Assembly: GCF_004341515.1 (NCBI RefSeq) | Contig: NZ_SLZF01000010.1 | Coordinates: 274,850 to 338,849 of the forward strand | DNA length: 64,000 nucleotides | Direction of reading: 5' to 3' | Source of the DNA: Allobosea sp. BK604 | GTDB taxonomy: Bacteria > Pseudomonadota > Alphaproteobacteria > Rhizobiales > Beijerinckiaceae | Part shown: piece after piece, positions 46,012 to 55,136 of the stretch | Layout of the letters: the number at the start of each line of letters is the position of its first letter | How positions within the stretch are numbered: the first letter of the stretch is position 1 | The notes under the pieces: model-generated | Database searches by the model: none | Seen by the model: only the letters and a program-made list of their open reading frames with translations | Told to the model about the DNA's origin: nothing | Position numbers and translations under genes: made by a program

Positions 46012-46437
46012 ATGGGCGATGGAAGTTCGTTGGCTCTTGGCCAGGCGCTGGGGCGCCTGCCCGATTTCGCGCTGTTCTTCTCGGTCGCGCTCGGTCTCGT
46101 CGCGATCTACCTGCTGATCTACACGCTCGCGACATCGCATAACGAGTTCGGCCTGATCCGTCGCAACAACGTCGCCGCGGCGCTTTCCCTCGGCCTGAGC
46201 CTGACCGGCTTCGCGCTGCCCTTGTCGAGCGCCGTCGTCCATTCGACCACGATCATCGACCTTGTGGTCTGGGGCCTCGTCGCGCTCGTGGTGCAGTTGC
46301 TCGTCTATGTCCTGGTCCGGCTGGTGCTGCCGAATCTCTCGGGCCGGATCGCTGCCGGCGAGCTCGCCGCAGCCCTGTTCCTCGGAGCCGCCTCGCTCGC
46401 GGCCGGCGTCATCAACGCGGCGGCGATGACTTTTTGA
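46012..46437 (+). CDS. DUF350 membrane protein, second copy
   Basis: 141 residues with four hydrophobic helices and the motif SHNEFGLIRRNNVAAALSLG, matching the loop of the first DUF350 protein. It starts at ATG 46012 and converges on opgH with 16 bases between the stops. The two copies are clearly diverged, so they are not a recent duplication. Two subunits of one membrane complex are possible. Confidence 0.86.
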   Translation: MGDGSSLALGQALGRLPDFALFFSVALGLVAIYLLIYTLATSHNEFGLIRRNNVAAALSLGLSLTGFALPLSSAVVHSTTIIDLVVWGLVALVVQLLVYVLVRLVLPNLSGRIAAGELAAALFLGAASLAAGVINAAAMTF

Positions 46438-46453
46438 GGATGTCCGCCCGGCC

Positions 46454-48646
46454 TCAGGTCGGGCAATTCTGCGTGGTCTCGGGCGGTAGCGAGGCGAGCA
46501 GGCCGATCAGCGCCCGGTCGTGCAGCAGCACCATGCGCTCCTTCGGCTTCAGCCAGATCGAAGCTTCCTCGATCGTCTCGGCATCGACCAGCTTGGCCTG
46601 AGCGACGGCGCGGTCGGGCTCGATCTCGCCACGGCGGCGGCTGTGGCCCTCCGGCAGCATCGCCTCATGCGCGGCCCGCAATTGCGGCTCGGCATGCAGC
46701 GCCTTCAGCCCGCAGGCATCGTCATAGCCGGCCTTGGCGAACTCGGCCTGCAATTCGTTGGCGCGGGTCGCGATCGCCGGCGGGTCGCCTTCCTCCGGCG
46801 TAACGAGCAGCTTGTGCCGCTTCAGCCAGAGCCCGAGCGCGAGCTGGCCCGAGGCCCATGACAGCGGAATCGCCAGCACGAGGCCGACGATCGTCGGCGA
46901 CATCCAGGCGAAGAGCGAGGTCGCGATCATGAAGGCCGAGACGCCCGTGACCAGGCCGAGCGCCGTATGCATGCGGTGGCGCCGCACGATGTCCTTGAAC
47001 GGGATCGAGCCGTCGTCGCGCCGCTGCGGGTTCCAGCCGGTATCGCGCCCGAGCAGGATCTGGAAGACCGAGCCCGACTGGATCAGCATCATGATCGGCG
47101 CGAAGAAGGCCGAGAGCAGGATTTCCAGCAGCGCCGAGACGATGAGTCTGAGGCCGCCGCCGCAGGCACGCCTGAGGCGGGTGTGGAACAGCGTCAGCAG
47201 CAGGCCGAAGATCTTTGGCGCGAGCAGGATCGCCATGGTCAGGGCGAACAGGTTCAAGGCTCGCTCGGGGTCGAACCGCGGCCAGACCGGGAAGAGCGTG
47301 AACTCCTGCGTGAAATATTCGGGCCGCGCGTAATTGACCTGCAGCACGATCAGGATGCCGACCACCAGCTGCATCAGCCAGAAGGGCGAGGCGACATAGC
47401 CCATGATGCCGGTGGCGAAATGCTGTCGCGTCGACCAGACGAAACCCTTCGCGCCGATGATGCGGGAATGCTGGAGATTGCCCTGCGCCCAGCGCCGGTC
47501 GCGTACGGAGATGTCGATCAGCGAGGGCGGGCTCTCCTCATACGAGCCGGTCAGGTCCGGCAGCATGTAGACCGACCAGCCGGCACGCCGGATCAGCGCC
47601 GCCTCGACGAAGTCATGGCTGAGCACATGCCCGCCGAAGGGCGGCTTGCCCTTGAGGTCGGGCAGGCCGCAATGCTCGGCGAAGGCCTTGGTGCGGATGA
47701 TCGCATTGTGGCCCCAGTAGTTGCCGTCGCGGCCCGACCACATCGCGAGCCCGGTCGCGATCACCGGCCCGTAGACCCGCGCCGCGAATTGCTGCAGCCG
47801 GGCGAAGAAGGTGTTGCGGTTGATGATCAGCGGCAACGACTGGATGATGCCCGAATCGGGATCGGCCTCCATCGCCGCGGCGAGCCGGACGATGCAGGTT
47901 CCGGTCATCAGGCTGTCGGCGTCGAGCACGACCATGTGCTCGTAATGACCGCCCCAGCGCGTGACGAAATCGGCGATATTGCCGGCCTTGCGATGATGGT
48001 TCTTCGGGCGATGCCGGTAATAGACCCGGCAATTCGGCCCGAGCCGCTCGCGCAGCGCCAGGAAGGCGCGCTCCTCCGCGATCCAGACATCCGGATTTGT
48101 CGTGTCGGACACGATGAAATAGTCGAAATGCTCGCCGAGCCCGGTCGCCTCGACCGATTCCCTGATCGCCGCCAGCGCGGCGAAGGTGCGTGCCGTCGAT
48201 TCATTGTAGATCGGCATCACCACGACGGTGCGGTGCTGCAGGCTCTCGGCCCGGCCGGCCTTGCCAGCCCCGAGCATCAGCCCGACGAAGCCGAGCAGCG
48301 CGCTGGTGAAGGCGAGGGCGATCCATGAGAAATTGACCGTGAACAGCGCCAGCAAGGCATACTGCAGCAGGGTCGTGCGGCTGACCGACACGACATGGTA
48401 CATTTCCCAGGCGCCATAGGCGGTCAGTGCCATGCCGCCGCCGAAGACGAAGAGGCGCTTCAACCAGGGCGTCGTCCAGTGCTCCGGCGCGACGGGCTTG
48501 CGCCGTTCCGAGGCCTTCCAGCTCCGGAACGACTGCACCGGCATCACCAGCCGGCTCTCCGGCGGCGTTGCAGGCTGCACGGCGGCAGGTGCGGAGCGCT
48601 GCGCCCGCTCGGCCGCCCGCAAGGGAGCTTCGGTCACCACGTCCAT
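46454..48646 (-). CDS. opgH: Glucans biosynthesis glucosyltransferase H
   Basis: Membrane GT2 glycosyltransferase that makes the beta-1,2-glucan backbone of osmoregulated periplasmic glucans. 730 residues. Two helices precede the catalytic domain; motifs: VVVMPIYNES, VVLDADSLMTG (DxD), HVLSHDFVEAAL and RDRRWAQGNLQH (QxxRW-like), followed by several C-terminal helices. It overlaps the end of opgG by 13 bases, so the two are translated together. Confidence 0.95.
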   Translation of the reverse strand: MDVVTEAPLRAAERAQRSAPAAVQPATPPESRLVMPVQSFRSWKASERRKPVAPEHWTTPWLKRLFVFGGGMALTAYGAWEMYHVVSVSRTTLLQYALLALFTVNFSWIALAFTSALLGFVGLMLGAGKAGRAESLQHRTVVVMPIYNESTARTFAALAAIRESVEATGLGEHFDYFIVSDTTNPDVWIAEERAFLALRERLGPNCRVYYRHRPKNHHRKAGNIADFVTRWGGHYEHMVVLDADSLMTGTCIVRLAAAMEADPDSGIIQSLPLIINRNTFFARLQQFAARVYGPVIATGLAMWSGRDGNYWGHNAIIRTKAFAEHCGLPDLKGKPPFGGHVLSHDFVEAALIRRAGWSVYMLPDLTGSYEESPPSLIDISVRDRRWAQGNLQHSRIIGAKGFVWSTRQHFATGIMGYVASPFWLMQLVVGILIVLQVNYARPEYFTQEFTLFPVWPRFDPERALNLFALTMAILLAPKIFGLLLTLFHTRLRRACGGGLRLIVSALLEILLSAFFAPIMMLIQSGSVFQILLGRDTGWNPQRRDDGSIPFKDIVRRHRMHTALGLVTGVSAFMIATSLFAWMSPTIVGLVLAIPLSWASGQLALGLWLKRHKLLVTPEEGDPPAIATRANELQAEFAKAGYDDACGLKALHAEPQLRAAHEAMLPEGHSRRRGEIEPDRAVAQAKLVDAETIEEASIWLKPKERMVLLHDRALIGLLASLPPETTQNCPT

Positions 48647-50211
48647 CGGTCGAGCCAGGTTTCGGATACAGGCTGGCCGCCGGCTTCGAGCACGAGGCGC
48701 AACTCCGACAGGTTGTCGGTATTGGGGTCGATCTCGAAGCCGACACGCATGGTCTTGCGCTCAGGATAAGGCCAAAGCCTCAAGCCGTGAACAGCGCCGG
48801 GCGTCGCGGTGATATTGGCGCGCGTCGCCGCGACGATGCCGGCATCGCCGAGCTTGTCGCCGGTGAATTCCACCGAGAATCGTCGGCGCCGGCCCTGGCT
48901 GCCGCGGCCCTGGCGAATCCGGGTCACTGTCGCCAGCGGCGCCGGCCGTTCCTGCGGCTGCCAGCACCAGGACTGGCGATAGGCGATGGTGGTCTCGCTG
49001 CCTGCGGCGATCGCCTGGCGCGGTCGCCAATAGGTGATGATGTTGTCGTTCTGCTCGGAATCGCTGGGGATCTCGATGAGCTGCACCGAACCGGCGCCCC
49101 ATTCGCCAAGCGGCTCCATCCAGACGCTGGGCCTCAGTTCGTAGCGCTGGTCTTCGTCCTGGAAGGCGCCCGGATCGCGCTCGCGCTGGACCAGGCCGAA
49201 GCCGCGCGGATTGGTGTCGACGAAGGAGGAGACCTGGAGCGCCGCCGGATTGTTGACCGGCCGATAGATCCACTCGCCGCCGCCGGTCAGCATCTGCACG
49301 CCGGAGACCTCATGGATCGCCGGGCGCAGGTCGTCGAAGGTGCGCCGGCTCTGCGGCCCGGAAAGGAATGTGCCCATCGCACAGCCGAAGCCGACATGGT
49401 CGAGCGCCTGCCGGGCGAAGAGCGTCATTTCGACATCGATGAAGGTGACGTCGCCGGGCCGAAGCGTCATCCGTACCGCGCCGGTCAGGCTCTCCGAATC
49501 GAGCAGCGCATGGATGACCAGGAAGCCGGAGGCCGGGCTCGGACGCTCGATCCAGAAGGCGCGGAAGAACGGAATCTCCTCGCCGCGCTGCTCGCCCGGC
49601 CGCAGGATCAGGGCGCGCGCCAGCGCGCCGAAATTCTGGCCGCGAGCCAGCGCGCGGAAGAAGGTCGCGCCCTGGAAGATCGCGACCTCGTAGGGCCGCT
49701 CATGCCCGGCCGCGACACGGAAGCCGGAGAATTGCAGGTCGACATTGGCAGGCGGCGGCGTCACCCGGCCGTAATCGAACTTGCTACGGTCGAAGGTGAC
49801 GCGGCGCACGACCTCGTCCTCGACCGTAAACAGGCTGACCGGATTGGAGAAGACGTAGCCGCGATGCAGCGGCTCGATGGTGAAGCCGCGATTCTCCCCC
49901 GCCCAGATCAGGCCGTTTGCCTGCGCCCGAATCCCGACGAACTGGTCGAACGGCATGGTCGCGTAGCCGTCGGGCAGGTCGGTCGTCACCACGGGAATCG
50001 TCGCCCGGCGCGCAAGCATGCGGGCGGCCTCGACCACGAGCGCGGGGTCGAAGCGCTGGCCCTCGGCGATCACCGACTGCACCGTGGCGGCCCAACCGGC
50101 GGGCTGGGCCTGAGCGGCGCCCGCATTCAGCAATGGCGCAGCTGCCAGACCGTAGGCCGCGCTCTCCAGAAACTGTCGGCGATTCAAGGATTTCGACATC
50201 ATATCCAACAT
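48634..50211 (-). CDS. opgG: Periplasmic glucan biosynthesis protein OpgG/OpgD
   Basis: 525 residues, MdoG family, needed for branching and release of periplasmic glucans. The N-terminus has a twin-arginine signal (LNRRQFLESAAYGLAAA, then AQAQ). In E. coli the Tat-exported member is OpgD and OpgG uses Sec, so this protein is OpgD-like by signal but sits in the opgG position next to opgH. Start at ATG 50211 is one of three close Met codons (50211, 50202, 50199). Divergent from glmU. Confidence 0.92.
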   Translation of the reverse strand: MLDMMSKSLNRRQFLESAAYGLAAAPLLNAGAAQAQPAGWAATVQSVIAEGQRFDPALVVEAARMLARRATIPVVTTDLPDGYATMPFDQFVGIRAQANGLIWAGENRGFTIEPLHRGYVFSNPVSLFTVEDEVVRRVTFDRSKFDYGRVTPPPANVDLQFSGFRVAAGHERPYEVAIFQGATFFRALARGQNFGALARALILRPGEQRGEEIPFFRAFWIERPSPASGFLVIHALLDSESLTGAVRMTLRPGDVTFIDVEMTLFARQALDHVGFGCAMGTFLSGPQSRRTFDDLRPAIHEVSGVQMLTGGGEWIYRPVNNPAALQVSSFVDTNPRGFGLVQRERDPGAFQDEDQRYELRPSVWMEPLGEWGAGSVQLIEIPSDSEQNDNIITYWRPRQAIAAGSETTIAYRQSWCWQPQERPAPLATVTRIRQGRGSQGRRRRFSVEFTGDKLGDAGIVAATRANITATPGAVHGLRLWPYPERKTMRVGFEIDPNTDNLSELRLVLEAGGQPVSETWLDRWTW

Positions 50212-50242
50212 ACGCGGGCGGCCCCTTCGCCCGTTGCGCTTC

Positions 50243-50285
50243 TAGAGCATTTCGCTGTGAGCTGAAAAGCGGTCGTGACCACGAA
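50243..50285. repeat. Possible degenerate family A repeat
   Basis: TAGAGCATTTCGCTG at 50243 resembles the TAGAGCATTTTCGAGCG end of family A, but similarity stops early. It lies in the 298-base divergent opgG-glmU gap, which otherwise shows no gene or clear signal to me and must contain both promoters. Confidence 0.35.
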
Positions 50286-50509
50286 AGTGCAAATCTTAGG
50301 CAATTCGGGCAGTGCTTTCGTTCCGACTCGCGAGGGCGTTGGCCATTCTGCACCGGCCAAGGTGTATGCCGGCTGAACATCACATGAGTTTTTGGCAAAC
50401 CGCGGCGAGATCGGCTATCCACGCCAGCGCCACCATGCGCCGGATCGACCAGGGCTGACCGGAACCGAACCGCGAATTTGAAGGCAAGCCTGCAAGGAAG
50501 CCTAGAATC

Positions 50510-51889
50510 ATGACCGAAATGCAGTCCGGCCGGAGCTGTCTGGCGATCATCCTCGCGGCGGGCGAGGGCACGAGGATGAAATCGCTGCGCCCGAAGGTGC
50601 TGCATGAAGTCGCAGGCCGTTCGCTGCTCGGCCACGCCATCGCCTCGGTTTCCGCTGCCGGCGCCGACGCGATCGTGATCGTGATCGGACCGGATCGGCC
50701 GGAGGTCGCGGCCGAGGCCAAGGCGCTGCTGCCGGCGGCCGAGATCGCCATCCAGCAGGAGCGGCGGGGCACCGCCCATGCCGTGCTGGCGGCGCGCGAG
50801 GCCCTGGCCCGCGGCTATGACGACGTGCTCGTCGCCTTCGCGGACACCCCGCTGCTGCGGCCAGAGACCTATCAGGCGATGCGGGCGGAACTCGCGAAAG
50901 GCTCGCAGATCGCCGCGCTCGGCTTCGAGGCGCGCGATCCCACGGGCTATGGCCGGTTTGTGATCGAGGGCGGGGCGCTGAAGGCCATTGTCGAGCACAA
51001 GGACGCGAGCGAGGCGGAGCGCGCCATCACGCTCTGCAATGCCGGGCTGATGGCGCTCGAGGGTCGCGACGCGCTGGCGATCCTCGATGCGATCGGCAAC
51101 GCCAACGCCCAGAACGAGTATTATCTGACCGATGCCGTCGCCGTTGCCCGGGGCAAGGGCCTGAAGACCGTCGCGCTCACCGCGCCTGAGAGCGAGGTGC
51201 AGGGCGTCAACGACCGCGCCCAGCTCGCCAGCGTCGAGGCCGAGTTCCAGCGCCGCAAGCGGCTGGAGGTCATGGCGAATGGCGCGACCCTGATCGCGCC
51301 CGAGACGGTGTTCTTCAGCCATGACACCAGGATCGGCCGCGATGTCCTGATCGAGCCGAATGTCGTCTTCGGTCCGGGTGTCAGCGTTGCCGACGAGGCG
51401 GTGATCCACGCCTTCTCGCATCTGGAAGGTGCCGAGGTCGGCCCGCAGGCCAGCGTCGGTCCCTATGGCCGCCTGCGTCCCGGCGCGAAGCTCGGCAGGA
51501 AGGTCCGCATCGGCAATTTCGTGGAGATCAAGGCGGCCGATCTCGGCGAGGGCGTCAAGGTCAACCACCTCACCTATGTCGGCGATGCCAGCGTCGGCCC
51601 CAATTCCAATATCGGCGCCGGCACGATCACCTGCAACTATGACGGCTTCCTCAAGAGCCGGACCACGATCGGAGCCGGCGCCTTCGTCGGCTCGAACTCC
51701 TCGCTGGTCGCGCCGGTGACGATCGGCGATGGCGCCTATATCGGCTCCGGCTCGGTGATCACACGCGATGTCCCGGCCGATGCCCTGGCGATCGGGCGCG
51801 GCCGGCAAGTCGAGCGCGAAGGCTGGGCCAGGAATTTCCGTGCGGAGGCGCAGGAAATGAAGAAGAACGCCGCCAAAACCAAGGATTAG
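50510..51889 (+). CDS. glmU: Bifunctional GlmU (GlcN-1-P acetyltransferase / GlcNAc-1-P uridyltransferase)
   Basis: Makes UDP-GlcNAc for peptidoglycan and lipid A. 459 residues. The N-terminal pyrophosphorylase has LAAGEGTRMKSLRPKVLHEV and QQERRGTAHAVLAA; the C-terminal left-handed beta-helix has the acetyltransferase site with NFVEIKAADLGEGVKVNHLTYVGDA and GANTITCNYDG-like GAGTITCNYDG. Followed after 108 bases by glmS, which makes the precursor. Confidence 0.97.
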   Translation: MTEMQSGRSCLAIILAAGEGTRMKSLRPKVLHEVAGRSLLGHAIASVSAAGADAIVIVIGPDRPEVAAEAKALLPAAEIAIQQERRGTAHAVLAAREALARGYDDVLVAFADTPLLRPETYQAMRAELAKGSQIAALGFEARDPTGYGRFVIEGGALKAIVEHKDASEAERAITLCNAGLMALEGRDALAILDAIGNANAQNEYYLTDAVAVARGKGLKTVALTAPESEVQGVNDRAQLASVEAEFQRRKRLEVMANGATLIAPETVFFSHDTRIGRDVLIEPNVVFGPGVSVADEAVIHAFSHLEGAEVGPQASVGPYGRLRPGAKLGRKVRIGNFVEIKAADLGEGVKVNHLTYVGDASVGPNSNIGAGTITCNYDGFLKSRTTIGAGAFVGSNSSLVAPVTIGDGAYIGSGSVITRDVPADALAIGRGRQVEREGWARNFRAEAQEMKKNAAKTKD

Positions 51890-51997
51890 GCAGTCCCAGC
51901 AAGCCTCCGTTCATAGTTTGACATTCATCGTGATTGGGCGTTTTCGCCGCTCGCCGCTAAACGATCCCGCGACGGCAATCACGGATGAGGTTCGGGC

Positions 51998-53824
51998 ATG
52001 TGCGGCATCGTGGGGATTCTGGGCAAGGAAGCCGTGGCGACGCAGGTGGTCGAGGCGCTCCGGCGGCTCGAATATCGCGGCTATGATTCCGCCGGTGTCG
52101 CGACGCTAGAAGGCGGTCTGCTGACCCGTCGCCGCGCCGAGGGCAAGCTCAAGAACCTCGAGATCCGCCTCTCCAACGAGCCGCTCGAAGGCCTGATCGG
52201 CATCGGCCACACCCGCTGGGCGACCCATGGCAAGCCCAACGAGACCAACGCACATCCGCACGCGACCGAGCGGCTCGCCGTCGTCCATAACGGCATCATC
52301 GAGAATTTCCGCGAGTTGCGCGCGGAGCTCGAGGCCGACGGCCATATCTTCCAGACCGAGACCGATACCGAGGTCGTCGCCCATCTCGTCACCCGCGAGA
52401 TGAATCGCGGGAAGGACCCGGCCGCCGCGGTCGGCGCCAGCCTGCCGCTGCTGCGTGGCGCTTTCGCGCTCGCCTTCCTGTTCGAGGGCCAGGACGATCT
52501 GCTGATCGGCGCGCGCCGCGGCTCGCCGCTGGCAGTTGGCGTCGGCGATGGCGAGATGTATCTCGGCTCGGATGCGCTTGCGCTCGCGCCCTTCACCAAT
52601 CTCATCGCCTATCTGGAGGAGGGCGACTGGGTCGTCCTCAACCGCAAGGGCGCGACCTTCTACGACAAGAGCAACCGCCAGGTGGAGCGCCGCGCCCAGC
52701 GCGTCGCCGCCGGCGCCTTCCTGGTCGAGAAGGGCAACCATCGCCACTTCATGGCGAAGGAGATCTACGAGCAGCCCGAGGTCGTCGGTCACACGCTGAC
52801 GCAATATCTCGACATGGTCGCGGGCAAGATCCGGCTGCCCTTCGAGGCCAAGTTCGACTGGTCGGCCCTGTCGCGCCTTTCCGTCTCTGCCTGCGGCACG
52901 GCCTATTATGCCGGTCTCACCGCGAAATACTGGTTCGAACGTCTGGCCCGCCTGCCGGTCGAGATCGATGTCGCCTCGGAGTTCCGCTATCGCGAGGCGC
53001 CGCTGCCGAAGGACGGGCTCTCGCTCTTCGTCTCGCAATCGGGCGAGACCGCCGACACGCTGGCGAGCCTGCGCTACGCCCGCCAGGAGCAGCAGCATGT
53101 GCTCTCCGTCGTCAACGTCACCACATCGACCATCGCCCGCGAGAGCGATGTCGTCGCGCCGACGCTCGCCGGCCCCGAGATCGGCGTCGCCTCGACCAAG
53201 GCCTTCACCTGCCAGCTCACGACCCTGGCCTGCCTCGCTCTCGCCGCTGCCCGCGCCCGCGGTACGATCACGGCCGAGGACGAGGCGAAACATGTGCAGA
53301 ACCTGATCGCGCTGCCCGGCCTGATCGCCAAGGCGCTGGAGCTGGAGCCGCAGATCGAGCAACTCGCCCGCGAGCTCTCCAAGGCCCGGGACGTGCTCTA
53401 TCTCGGCCGCGGCACGAGCTTCCCGATGGCGCTGGAGGGCGCGCTGAAGCTCAAGGAAATCAGCTATATCCACGCCGAAGGCTATCCGGCGGGCGAGCTC
53501 AAGCACGGGCCGATCGCGCTGATCGACGAGGCCATGCCTGTCATCGTCATCGCTCCGCACGATCCGCTGTTCGAGAAGACCGCCTCGAACATGCAGGAGG
53601 TCGCTGCGCGCGGCGGCCGCATCATCCTGATCACCGACGCAAAGGGCGCGGCCGAATGCGGCATCACGCCGGAGGCGACGATCATCATGCCGGAGATGGA
53701 CCCGCTCTTCGCGCCGATCGTCTACGCCTTGCCGGTCCAGATGATCGCCTATCAGACGGCGGTCTTCATGGGCAAGGATGTCGACCAGCCGCGCAATCTC
53801 GCCAAATCCGTCACGGTCGAGTGA
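51998..53824 (+). CDS. glmS: Glucosamine-fructose-6-phosphate aminotransferase (isomerizing)
   Basis: Makes glucosamine 6-phosphate from fructose 6-phosphate and glutamine. 608 residues. Class II glutaminase with Cys as the second residue (MCGIVGILG), GIGHTRWATHG and HNGIIENF; two SIS domains follow with SACGTAYYAG, VSQSGETADTLA and LKEISYIHAEGYPAGELKHGP. The C-terminus QPRNLAKSVTVE is diagnostic. Converges on the DUF454 gene with four bases between stops. Confidence 0.97.
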   Translation: MCGIVGILGKEAVATQVVEALRRLEYRGYDSAGVATLEGGLLTRRRAEGKLKNLEIRLSNEPLEGLIGIGHTRWATHGKPNETNAHPHATERLAVVHNGIIENFRELRAELEADGHIFQTETDTEVVAHLVTREMNRGKDPAAAVGASLPLLRGAFALAFLFEGQDDLLIGARRGSPLAVGVGDGEMYLGSDALALAPFTNLIAYLEEGDWVVLNRKGATFYDKSNRQVERRAQRVAAGAFLVEKGNHRHFMAKEIYEQPEVVGHTLTQYLDMVAGKIRLPFEAKFDWSALSRLSVSACGTAYYAGLTAKYWFERLARLPVEIDVASEFRYREAPLPKDGLSLFVSQSGETADTLASLRYARQEQQHVLSVVNVTTSTIARESDVVAPTLAGPEIGVASTKAFTCQLTTLACLALAAARARGTITAEDEAKHVQNLIALPGLIAKALELEPQIEQLARELSKARDVLYLGRGTSFPMALEGALKLKEISYIHAEGYPAGELKHGPIALIDEAMPVIVIAPHDPLFEKTASNMQEVAARGGRIILITDAKGAAECGITPEATIIMPEMDPLFAPIVYALPVQMIAYQTAVFMGKDVDQPRNLAKSVTVE

Positions 53825-53828
53825 GGCT

Positions 53829-54227
53829 CTATTCCTCGCGGGTCGGCTCCGGCCGGCTCGCGACATAGGCGCCGGATGCGAGCAGGCAGGCCCCGGTCGC
53901 CCAGAGCGCGACCGGCGGCGCAGCGCTCATGGCGACAAGGCCGAAACTCACCAGCATCGAGAAGCAGGCGACCAGCTTCGCCTTGCGGTCGATCGCGCCG
54001 GTCGCACGCCAGCGCCGCACATGTGGCCCAAGCCGCTCATGGCCGAGCAGCCAAGCCTCGAAGCGCGGCGAGGAGCGCGAGAAGCACCAGGCCGCCGCGA
54101 TCAGGAAGATCGTGCCCGGCATCAGCGGCAGCACGAGCCCGACCACGCCGAGGCCGGTCAGGATCCAGCCGGCTGCGAAGATGAGCGGGCGGTGCCAATG
54201 CCGCGCCGGCCTGGGTGCCTCGTTCAC
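53829..54227 (-). CDS. DUF454 (YbaN-like) inner membrane protein
   Basis: 132 residues. Four predicted helices; the signature GVVGLVLPLMPGTIFLIAAAWCFSRSSPRFEAWLL is typical of DUF454. Short charged ends (MNEAPRPARHWHRP and RPEPTREE). Function unknown. It lies convergent to glmS and divergent from the DUF502 gene. Confidence 0.9.
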   Translation of the reverse strand: MNEAPRPARHWHRPLIFAAGWILTGLGVVGLVLPLMPGTIFLIAAAWCFSRSSPRFEAWLLGHERLGPHVRRWRATGAIDRKAKLVACFSMLVSFGLVAMSAAPPVALWATGACLLASGAYVASRPEPTREE

Positions 54228-54360
54228 GACGATCCCTGCCTGAAATTCAGCCCAAGGCAGGGCTGTTCAGCGTCTGCGGCTTGGCTATCCTGCTCATATC
54301 GCGGCATTGCGCTGTCGAGACTAGCAGGCTCTCAGCCAGAAAGCGCCCTCGGGACTGTCC

Positions 54361-55074
54361 ATGAACCCTGCCGGCCCACCTGACCCCCGCCTGCTTCCCC
54401 AGCCGGACCTGCTCCATCCAAGCTTCGGCACCAGACTGCGCCGCTATTTCCTCACCGGGCTCGTCATCGCCGGGCCGCTGGCGATCACGCTCTGGGTGAC
54501 CTGGTGGTTCATCAACCTGATCGACGGGATGGTGAAGGCGCTGATCCCGGCAAACTATTTGCCGGAAGCCTATTTGCCCTATTCGATTCCCGGCTTCGGC
54601 CTGGTGATCGGCGTGCTCGGCATCATGCTGATCGGCTTCCTCACCGCCAATCTTGTCGGCCGGACCCTGCTCGATGCCGGCGAGGCGATCCTCAACCGGA
54701 TGCCGGTGGTGCGCAGCCTCTACAAGGGCGTGAAGCAGGTCTTCGAGACGGTCTTTTCCCAATCGGGCACCTCGTTCCGCACGGTCGGGATGGTGCAGTT
54801 CCCGCAGCCCGGAATGTGGTCGATCGTCTTCATCGCGCAGGAGGCGGCGCCGGAGATTGCCGGGCGCCTGCCGCATGGCGACGAGCAGGTCGGCGTCTTC
54901 CTGCCGTGCACGCCGAACCCGACCACCGGCTTCTTCTTCTATCTGCCGCGCCGCGAGATCGTCGAGCTCACGATCTCGGTCGAGGACGGCGCCAAGCTCG
55001 TCATGTCCGCCGGGCTGATCCAGCCCGGCGATCTCGATCCGAAGCTCGCGCCGGGCGAGGCGGCGAGCAAATAG
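54361..55074 (+). CDS. DUF502 membrane protein
   Basis: 237 residues. Two membrane helices (YFLTGLVIAGPLAITLWVTW and GLVIGVLGIMLIGFLTANLVG) and a conserved cytoplasmic part with MPVVRSLYKGVKQVFETVF and FLPCTPNPTTGFFFYLPR, diagnostic of DUF502. Function unknown; it is commonly found between glmS and recG in this group. The stop codon TAG (55072-55074) is the beginning of a family A repeat. Confidence 0.92.
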   Translation: MNPAGPPDPRLLPQPDLLHPSFGTRLRRYFLTGLVIAGPLAITLWVTWWFINLIDGMVKALIPANYLPEAYLPYSIPGFGLVIGVLGIMLIGFLTANLVGRTLLDAGEAILNRMPVVRSLYKGVKQVFETVFSQSGTSFRTVGMVQFPQPGMWSIVFIAQEAAPEIAGRLPHGDEQVGVFLPCTPNPTTGFFFYLPRREIVELTISVEDGAKLVMSAGLIQPGDLDPKLAPGEAASK

Positions 55075-55115
55075 AGCATTGTCGAGCGATATCGGCACCG
55101 GTTCGCGTGGTGACA
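55072..55115. repeat. Partial family A repeat
   Basis: Begins TAGAGCATTGTCGAGCG and includes GGCACCGGTTCGCGTG, matching the minus-strand end of the element at 4551-4654 with few mismatches. Its TAG is the stop codon of the DUF502 gene. Confidence 0.65.
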
Positions 55116-55136
55116 TGCGGCACGGCACTCCGTCTG

